This document shows, piece after piece, positions 24,171-30,114 of a stretch of DNA of 43,109 nt. A program made the position numbers and the translations under genes. This DNA comes from Pirellulales bacterium (GTDB taxonomy: Bacteria > Planctomycetota > Planctomycetia > Pirellulales > Thermoguttaceae), in NCBI GenBank assembly GCA_020846145.1, contig JADLEL010000005.1, positions 1-43,109 of the forward strand, given 5' to 3'. Within the stretch, counting starts at the first letter, position 1, and each line of letters begins with the position of its first letter. The notes beneath the pieces are model-generated. The model was not told where the DNA came from, searched no databases, and saw only the letters and a program-made list of their open reading frames with translations.

Positions 24171-25505
24171 TTATTCGACCCGCGACAGTTTTTCGTGCAA
24201 GTCGCTTGTGGGCCGATATCTCCATTGCTTGCCGACTTTTCTCGGCTCGATCAAACCGCGCTTTGCCAAATCGATTAAATCTCGTCGTGCCGTTTCGTAA
24301 ACGACATTATGGCTCGTTTGGTGTGATTTCACGGTATATATTTGGCCCGGATGCCGAAGCGCATGGCTAATCAGATCGCGCTGCCGGTGGTTAAGAACTA
24401 AAGTTCCGCGCAACTCCGACTCGACTTCTCGCAGCTCTTCCGACTTCTGCGATAGGTAGTCGTGAAGCTGTTTAACGGCCTTGCGCATTACTTCCAAATG
24501 ATACAGAATGAAATACGTCAGATCGTTCTCGTCGTTCTCGGTGTAAAGGAATGCGCGCTGATACTTCATCTGCTGGTTCAAGATAATATGCGAAATGGAA
24601 ATGAATTCGCAAAGCCAATAATGATTTCGCAGCATGGACCAATAAAACAGGGCCCTTGCCGTTCTCCCGTTTCCATCCACGAAGGGATGGTCGTAGGAAA
24701 GCCAAAAATGGAGAACGATCGATCGGATTGCGGGGTGAACGAACTCGCTCGGATTCGTTGCCGAACCATTGGCGAAATCGCACATTCGCCGCATTCTCTC
24801 GCCGAGCTGGCGCGCATCCGGCGGACGATGGTAGATTTCGCCATAGACATCATCGACGACCACTCTTTCCTCTTCCGTTCTAAACCGTCCGGCCGACGTC
24901 GGATCATCCAAGGTGTCCCTGGTCACGCGTCGATGGAGATCAAAAACGAGTTCTTTCGTCAGCGGCTCGTTTTTTATGGAGCTGATGTGCTTCATCGTCA
25001 GATAATTGTTCAAGATCATCTTTTCGCTTTTGTCTCTCGGCGGCCTTCCGGTCCGGATCATCTCCTTTGCAATTTTTCTTGTGGTTACCGCTCCCTCCAA
25101 TTGGCTCGATCTTATCGCTTCTTCGATTAATGATCCGACGTAATACCGATCTCTGGTTTCCGGATTGGTTATTTGATTCGGCATCTGAATCAAGCCGCCT
25201 GCCCCAAGGTCGATCTCATGCAGCCGGAGGGGAATCGGCGGCGCGAGGAGATAACGAAAATGCCTGCCCTGTACGTCGGTCAACGGAACCGACTTATATT
25301 GTGACCTGCGATGTAATTTGATCCCGAACCACCATTCATCATGGTTCAGTCCTTCCGGCGGCTTGGCAAGTCGCAGTTTATGCCAATGCAGGTATCTGTT
25401 GTTCACCGTGATACCTTGGACGGCCCCCAGTATTTTGCTAATGGTGGAGAAGTCCCTGAATTTCTCAATTCCAGTTGTATCTGGGGGGGTGGCTGGTTTT
25501 TTCAT
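24171..25505 (-). CDS. Fic-domain protein (probable AMPylator, class II self-inhibited)
   Basis: The 444-residue protein has the catalytic Fic motif HPFVDGNGRTAR (273-284), intact for transfer of AMP or similar groups onto proteins. An N-terminal inhibitory helix motif SSQLEG (133-138) matches (S/T)xxxE(G/N), so activity is probably held off until relieved. A C-terminal winged-helix-like region (HPGQIYTVKSHQTSHNVVYE, TARRDLIDLAKRGLIEPRKV) fits the Fic/DUF4172-HTH architecture common in bacteria. The first ~95 residues are less conserved. The gene has no partner antitoxin next to it. ATG at 25505 has no strong ribosome site. A TATGAT box lies about 15 nt upstream, so the mRNA may be nearly leaderless. 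The target protein is unknown. Confidence 0.92.
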   Translation of the reverse strand: MKKPATPPDTTGIEKFRDFSTISKILGAVQGITVNNRYLHWHKLRLAKPPEGLNHDEWWFGIKLHRRSQYKSVPLTDVQGRHFRYLLAPPIPLRLHEIDLGAGGLIQMPNQITNPETRDRYYVGSLIEEAIRSSQLEGAVTTRKIAKEMIRTGRPPRDKSEKMILNNYLTMKHISSIKNEPLTKELVFDLHRRVTRDTLDDPTSAGRFRTEEERVVVDDVYGEIYHRPPDARQLGERMRRMCDFANGSATNPSEFVHPAIRSIVLHFWLSYDHPFVDGNGRTARALFYWSMLRNHYWLCEFISISHIILNQQMKYQRAFLYTENDENDLTYFILYHLEVMRKAVKQLHDYLSQKSEELREVESELRGTLVLNHRQRDLISHALRHPGQIYTVKSHQTSHNVVYETARRDLIDLAKRGLIEPRKVGKQWRYRPTSDLHEKLSRVE

Positions 25506-25530
25506 TCTAACATTATCATACAGATAAAGT

Positions 25531-25552
25531 ATTTGAAACTAATTTGAAACTA
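25531..25552. promoter_or_regulatory. Two 11-bp direct repeats in the fic promoter region
   Basis: ATTTGAAACTA occurs twice in tandem (25531-25541 and 25542-25552), one helical turn apart, about 30-45 nt upstream of the Fic ATG. It is a plausible operator. The Fic C-terminal winged helix could be the regulator, which is a guess. Confidence 0.45.
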
Positions 25553-25686
25553 ATATGGTCACTTTTAGTATATGACGGCTCTCGGCATTGTCAACGGTTT
25601 ACTTACTAATAATCAAGAAAATAGTACATTTACGCTTGACTGCATGCTGGCCAACTACCGGGGGGTGCAGGAGGTTTGCAAAGACA

Positions 25687-25870
25687 GGAGGACAGGCATT
25701 CTTGCCTGCCTTTTCCGCCACACAAGGCATGGTTCAAACGTAGGACAGGTTTCCAACCTGTCATTTGACGCATCTATTGAATTTGCGGGAAATCCAATGA
25801 CACGTTGGAAACTTGTCCTACAAACGAGCAGATTTCCGAACCATGCCCCAGACAGGAATGTCCGGCCTCC
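25687..25870. repeat. Palindromic repeat of the GTAGGACAGGTTTCCAACC family, left of ribBA
   Basis: GGCATGGTTC (25727-25736) and the 26-nt unit after it (25740-25765) pair with their complements at 25796-25821 and 25838-25847. Outer arms near 25687 and 25870 also pair. A second copy follows ribBA at 27248-27343. The rest of 25506-25943 shows no gene. Confidence 0.82.
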
Positions 25871-25943
25871 TGGTTTATGCGACTTTGCAGACGTTCACGG
25901 AGGGGGTGCGACTCCCATGACATGCTTCTGCCGGTGGATTATA

Positions 25944-27200
25944 ATGATCGATATCGAACCGACATGTTTCCCCAGGAATAATAATATCGTGCCCCATCGT
26001 TTTTCCAGCATCGAAGCGGCCGTCGAGGCCATTGCCGCCGGGCGGATCGTCATCGTCATGGATGCCGAAGACCGCGAGAACGAAGGCGATTTCATCTGCG
26101 CCGCCGAAAAGGTTACGCCCGAAATCGTGAACTTCATGATTACCCACGGCAAGGGCCAGCTTTGCATGCCCATTCTGCCCGACACCGCCCAGCGGCTCGA
26201 CCTCCCGCTGATCGTCGAGACCAACACCGCCCCCCTGCAAACGGCCTTCACCGTGCCGGTCGATCATCGCAGCAGCCGCACGGGCATCACCGCCCAAGAG
26301 CGGGCGACCACCATCCACGAAATTCTCAATCCCGCCAGCAAATCCGCCGATTTCCTGCGGCCCGGCCACCTCTATCCGCTGGTGGCGAAGGAAGGCGGCG
26401 TACTGCGACGGGCGGGGCATACCGAAGCCGCCGTCGATCTCGCCCGACTGGCCGGTCTCAAGCCGATGGGCGTATTGATCGAAATCCTCGACGAAACCGG
26501 CAATCGCGCCACGCGGGAAGGGCTTTTCGCCCTCGCGCAAAAATTCGATCTCGAAATCATCAGCATCGAAGCTCTCATCCGCTATCGCCGCCGCAGCGAA
26601 AAACTCGTGTACCGCCTGGCCGAGGCCGATTTGCCCACCCGTTTCGGCCCCGGCCGGATCGTCGCTTACGGCGTCCGCTATGAAGACCAGCAGCCCGTGG
26701 CGATCATCGTCGGCGATCCCACGAAATCGACCCAGCCTTTGGTGCGGTTGCATTCTTCCTGTTTTACCGGCGACTTGCTCGCCTCGCTCCGCTGCGATTG
26801 CGGCGATCAACTCCAATTGGCGCTGCAAATGATCGGCCAGGAAGGGGCCGGCGCGCTCATCTATTTGCCGCAGGAGGGACGCGGCATCGGCCTGGTCGAA
26901 AAAATCAAGGCTTACCATCTGCAAGACCAAGGTTTGGACACCGTCGAGGCCAATCTCGCCCTCGGACATCAGGTCGATAGCCGCGATTACGGAGTGGGCA
27001 TTCAAATCTTGAAAGACCTCGGGCTGACCCGCGTCCGCCTCTTGACGAACAATCCGAAAAAGACCGATGCCTTCATTTACGGCGGTTTCGATCTCGAAGT
27101 GGTCGATCAGGTGCCGATCCTCAGCCCCATCCACGAACACAACGCCCGCTATTTAGCGGCCAAACGCGACAAAATGGGGCACATAATACCGCAACATTAA
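25944..27200 (+). CDS. ribBA: Bifunctional 3,4-DHBP synthase / GTP cyclohydrolase II
   Basis: The protein makes both riboflavin precursors: DHBP from ribulose 5-phosphate, and the pyrimidine from GTP. The N-terminal RibB domain has EDRENEGDFICAAEKV, THGKGQLCMPI and HTEAAVDLARLAG. The C-terminal RibA domain has the zinc-binding SCFTGDLLASLRCDCGDQL and catalytic YLPQEGRGIGLVEKIKAY. Both halves are complete. I use ATG 25944 (418 residues). A GTG at 25989, with AGGAA 10 nt upstream, gives 403 residues and starts right at the conserved HRFSSIEAAVEAI, so it is an equal candidate. The open frame further upstream crosses a palindromic repeat and is not coding. I see no FMN riboswitch signature in the leader. 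Copies of one repeat family flank the gene on both sides. Confidence 0.93.
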   Translation: MIDIEPTCFPRNNNIVPHRFSSIEAAVEAIAAGRIVIVMDAEDRENEGDFICAAEKVTPEIVNFMITHGKGQLCMPILPDTAQRLDLPLIVETNTAPLQTAFTVPVDHRSSRTGITAQERATTIHEILNPASKSADFLRPGHLYPLVAKEGGVLRRAGHTEAAVDLARLAGLKPMGVLIEILDETGNRATREGLFALAQKFDLEIISIEALIRYRRRSEKLVYRLAEADLPTRFGPGRIVAYGVRYEDQQPVAIIVGDPTKSTQPLVRLHSSCFTGDLLASLRCDCGDQLQLALQMIGQEGAGALIYLPQEGRGIGLVEKIKAYHLQDQGLDTVEANLALGHQVDSRDYGVGIQILKDLGLTRVRLLTNNPKKTDAFIYGGFDLEVVDQVPILSPIHEHNARYLAAKRDKMGHIIPQH

Positions 27201-27247
27201 GGGGCAAAGCGGCCGCTTGCGGCTGGCATTTTTTGCGGAAAAATCCC

Positions 27248-27343
27248 GGCATGGTTCAAAAGTAGGACAGGTTTCCAACCTGTCATTGGATTCCTGGAAA
27301 ATTCCATGCCTACGTCAAATGATAGGTTGGAAACCTGTCCTAC
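27248..27343. repeat. Palindromic repeat of the GTAGGACAGGTTTCCAACC family, right of ribBA
   Basis: GGCATGGTTCAAA plus the 26-nt unit (27262-27287) match the left copy with one mismatch in 39 bp. The complementary arm is at 27317-27343. It occupies most of the gap between ribBA and the lipoprotein gene. Confidence 0.82.
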
Positions 27344-27465
27344 GAATAACGGGAAAGGGAATGTCCCCGGCCCGACCACCCCTTTGACGAATGTTTCCGC
27401 ATTTGATAATCTGATATTTCACGCGTTTACCAAAACTTTTCGAACCCTCAAAAAAAGGTGAAAAA

Positions 27466-28098
27466 ATGATCGCACGTTTGGGATGGGGATGGGCCGTATT
27501 GGGCATGGTTTCGTTGGCGTTTTCTTCGGGTTGCGATCGGCCGCCGCCCCGGGTTTACGGCCCCGATTACAAACCCTCGGCCGAAGCCGCGAAGGCTATG
27601 GAATTGTTCGATACCAACAAAGACGGCAAAATCGCCGGCACGGAATTGGACAAATCCCCCGGCTTGCTTGCGTCGCTGAAGGTCATGGGCACCGATCGCG
27701 AAAGAGGCGTTACCCCCGATCATATCAAGCAGCGGGCCGAAAAATGGCTCGAATCGAAGATCGGCCGCATGAATATCAATTGCCAGGTTTTGCGCAACAA
27801 CCAGCCCCTCGTCGGCGCGACCGTCAAGTTCGTGCCGGAGCCCTTTTTGACCGATGCGCTCGACAAAACTCCCGAGGGCACTACAAGCCCCACCGGCATG
27901 GCGATGGTCTCCCTGCCGACCACCCCCGGCCCCGATGGCGATCCCGCCGGCATGGCTCCAGGCATTTACCGCGTCGAGGTCACCAAGAGCGGCGAGAGCA
28001 TCCCCGCCCAATACAACACCGCCACCACCCTGGGCCAGGAAGTTTCGCTCGATAATCCCGATATCCAATTGGGCATCAAATTCAACTTGAAGTACTAA
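27466..28098 (+). CDS. Lipoprotein with EF-hand motif and transthyretin-like domain
   Basis: The 210-residue protein begins with a lipoprotein signal (lipobox LAFSSGC, Cys23). It should be lipid-anchored to the envelope. Residues 49-60 (DTNKDGKIAGTE) form a single EF-hand calcium loop. From about residue 103 (NINCQVLRNNQPLVGATVKF) the chain looks like the carboxypeptidase-regulatory/transthyretin-like beta-sandwich common in short planctomycete lipoproteins, ending QLGIKFNLKY. AAGGTG precedes the ATG. Its function is unknown; such proteins are usually annotated as hypothetical. It lies between ribBA and pyk on the same strand, with gaps that hold repeats, so cotranscription is unlikely. Confidence 0.85.
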   Translation: MIARLGWGWAVLGMVSLAFSSGCDRPPPRVYGPDYKPSAEAAKAMELFDTNKDGKIAGTELDKSPGLLASLKVMGTDRERGVTPDHIKQRAEKWLESKIGRMNINCQVLRNNQPLVGATVKFVPEPFLTDALDKTPEGTTSPTGMAMVSLPTTPGPDGDPAGMAPGIYRVEVTKSGESIPAQYNTATTLGQEVSLDNPDIQLGIKFNLKY

Positions 28099-28156
28099 AA
28101 CGCTCGATCGTTTAGCCCGGAGCCAACGGCGACGGCGTTAGTGGTTGCTGTCAACC

Positions 28157-28187
28157 CTCGTTCCCACGTTCCCCGCGTGGGAACGAG
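28157..28187. repeat. Strong hairpin (CTCGTTCCCACG / CGTGGGAACGAG)
   Basis: The 12-bp arms are perfect, with a 7-nt loop. The sequence GTTCCCACG...CGTGGGAACG is a known kind of dispersed palindrome in many genomes. It lies between the lipoprotein gene and pyk and is followed by a weak T-rich stretch, so it may double as a terminator. Confidence 0.75.
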
Positions 28188-28246
28188 CATTTCTTGTTCC
28201 TGCGAAAAATCTTTTTTTACGCACTATTCTTGCAAGGCGCCATCTC

Positions 28247-29767
28247 ATGCCGCAAAACTTACAGCCGGTCGGTCGCCCGCCCAGTCAAACGAAAATCGTG
28301 GCCACGCTCGGACCGGCAAGTTCCGAGCCGGCGAAATTGGCCGAATTGATCGCCGCCGGCGTCGATGTCTTCCGCATCAACACCGCGCACGGTACGCGAG
28401 AGGAGCACCAGGCGGCCGTCGATAAAATCCGCGAAGCCGGCCGGCAAGCCAACTGCCCGATCGGCATCCTCCTCGATCTCGCCGGCCCGAAAATCCGGCT
28501 CAATGCCCTCCCCGGCGATAGCATCACCTGCAAAACCGGCGACGAACTGACCTTCGTCCGCGGACCGTCGCCAAGCCTCCCCGGGCACCTCACTTCGACC
28601 TACGAATCGTTGATCGATGAACTCCATCCGGGCGACCGCGTGGTGCTGGCCGACGGCGCGGTCGAACTCCGCGTCGAAAACAAAACGGCCGATTCGGCCG
28701 CCTGCCGCGTCGTGCAGGGCGGAACCTTCCGCAGCCGCCAGGGAATCAACCTGCCGGGCGTGAAGCTTGCCGCGCCCGCGCTCGGCGAGAAGGACCGCGA
28801 CAACGCCCGCTGGGCCGTCTCCGCCGGCGTCGATTACCTCGGCCTGAGCTTCGTCCGCAAACCGGAAGACGTGCGGGACCTGAAAACGCTGCTGCAATCG
28901 GTGGGCGGAACCTGCCGCGTCGTCGCCAAGATCGAAAAGCCCGAAGCCCTCGACGCGCTCGACGCCATCGTCGCCGCCGCCGACGGCATCATGGTCGCCC
29001 GCGGCGATTTGGGCGTCGAGATCGATATCGCCCAGGTGCCGCTGGTGCAGAAGCGGATCGTCGCCCTCTGCAACCGCCTCCGCAAGCCGGTGATCATCGC
29101 CACGCAAATGCTCGAAAGCATGCACCATTCCCGGCTGCCCACCCGGGCCGAAGTCGCCGACGTGGCCAACGCCATCCTCGACGGGGCCGACGCCTGCATG
29201 TTGTCCGGCGAAACCGCCGTCGGCGAGTATCCCCGCGAAGCCGTCGAGATGATGCACCGCATCGCGATAGCCACCGAAACCCTCTTGCGCCAACGGCCGT
29301 GTGCCACTGCCGGCTCGTCCAGCAGTGCTGCTTGTGCTTCCGAACGATCGACCGCCTTCCCACGCCCCACGCCCCACGCCCCACGCCCCAAACTCCAATT
29401 CGGCAACCCCATCACCGAAGCCACCACTTGCGCCGCCTGCCGCTTGGCAGAGGAAGTCGGCGCGCGGCTGATCGTCGCCGCCAGCGTGAGCGGCGAATCG
29501 GCGCTGGTGCTCTCGAAACACCGCAGCTTTGTGCCCATCCTGGGCGTCAGCGATTCCGATGCCACGCTGCGGCGGATGTGCCTGTACTGGGGCATCATCC
29601 CGCACTACGGCGCGCCCGTCGGCGACAGCGCGAAGCTGCTCGAATACGTCGCCGCCAAGGGCCGCGATTCCGGCTATTTCGCCCCCGGCGACCGCATCGT
29701 CCTCGTCCTCGGCACGGGCATCAGCGCCAGCCGCCACAACGCCATCGTCGTGCATCAAGTCGAATAA
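28247..29767 (+). CDS. pyk: Pyruvate kinase with an in-frame repeat insertion
   Basis: The enzyme converts phosphoenolpyruvate and ADP to pyruvate and ATP at the end of glycolysis. The start is ATG 28247 (506 residues); the longer open frame begins inside a hairpin repeat and is not coding. Motifs: TKIVATLGPAS (15-25), FRINTAHGT, LLDLAGPKIR, VVAKIEKPEAL (with the catalytic lysine), MVARGDLGVEI and ATQMLESM. The C-terminal effector domain is present (NPITEATTCAACRLAEE onward). Between domain A and the C domain, residues ~350-382 (29294-29392) are an extra Ser/Ala/Pro-rich stretch encoded by repeat DNA: one hairpin of the GTGCCACTG family followed by CCCCACG units. Normal enzymes are ~470-480 residues. 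The insertion falls at a domain hinge, so activity may survive. Confidence 0.95.
   Translation: MPQNLQPVGRPPSQTKIVATLGPASSEPAKLAELIAAGVDVFRINTAHGTREEHQAAVDKIREAGRQANCPIGILLDLAGPKIRLNALPGDSITCKTGDELTFVRGPSPSLPGHLTSTYESLIDELHPGDRVVLADGAVELRVENKTADSAACRVVQGGTFRSRQGINLPGVKLAAPALGEKDRDNARWAVSAGVDYLGLSFVRKPEDVRDLKTLLQSVGGTCRVVAKIEKPEALDALDAIVAAADGIMVARGDLGVEIDIAQVPLVQKRIVALCNRLRKPVIIATQMLESMHHSRLPTRAEVADVANAILDGADACMLSGETAVGEYPREAVEMMHRIAIATETLLRQRPCATAGSSSSAACASERSTAFPRPTPHAPRPKLQFGNPITEATTCAACRLAEEVGARLIVAASVSGESALVLSKHRSFVPILGVSDSDATLRRMCLYWGIIPHYGAPVGDSAKLLEYVAAKGRDSGYFAPGDRIVLVLGTGISASRHNAIVVHQVE
29294..29392. repeat. Repeat DNA inserted in frame inside pyk
   Basis: 29300-29341 is a GTGCCACTG...GCAGTG...GTGCTTCCG hairpin. 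29359-29391 is four to five tandem CCCCACG units. A related hairpin (GTGCAACTGGC...GCCAGTATGCTTCCG) occurs at 33305-33333. The insert has 33 codons without a stop. Confidence 0.65.
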
Positions 29768-29772
29768 TGAGA

Positions 29773-29834
29773 CTCATCCGGAAAGTGCGTACCTGAGAAG
29801 TCGAGGCTTCGCGTTCATGAGAATAGAATCGGAT
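29773..29834 (+). repeat. 62-bp dispersed repeat after pyk (copy 1)
   Basis: From CTCATCCGGAAAG to GAATCGGAT this matches 42988-43049 at 59 of 62 positions. Both copies begin within a few bases of a stop codon (pyk here, hicA there). No hairpin is obvious inside the shared part. Confidence 0.82.
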
Positions 29835-30114
29835 TTCATTCACGTGAAATCTCGGCTTCTCTGTTCTACTACCCCCCCATTGTAAACTCTTGCCCCCTCT
29901 AAAAAGTTCTCGATTATTACCCTATTCCTCTTGCAATTTACGGGGGGGGGGTAAGCTGGATAAAGATGTGTTTCTTTACGGCAGTTTCCCTTGAGTAAGA
30001 GCGAGGCAGCGGCGCGACACCTAGCGATCGATCGGGCAGATTCTTTTCCGGGTGTTTTTCCTTCGTGTTTTTTCCGTGTAAGTCCGTGCACATTTTCAAA
30101 CAGGAGACCTTGCC
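29835..30114. other. Repeat-rich gap before the PEP-CTERM polyprotein gene
   Basis: TACCCCCCCATTGTAAA (29870-29886) is roughly inverted at 29937-29953, where ten consecutive Gs occur. GAGGCAGCGGCGCG (near 30010) recurs upstream of the other small PEP-CTERM gene (near 37208). AGGAG (30102-30106) serves the gene that follows. I see no coding sequence. Confidence 0.5.

Noticed and set aside
25572..25943. FMN riboswitch or N-terminal extension upstream of ribBA
   Set aside because: The stretch is occupied by a palindromic dispersed repeat, and I could not find conserved RFN-element segments.
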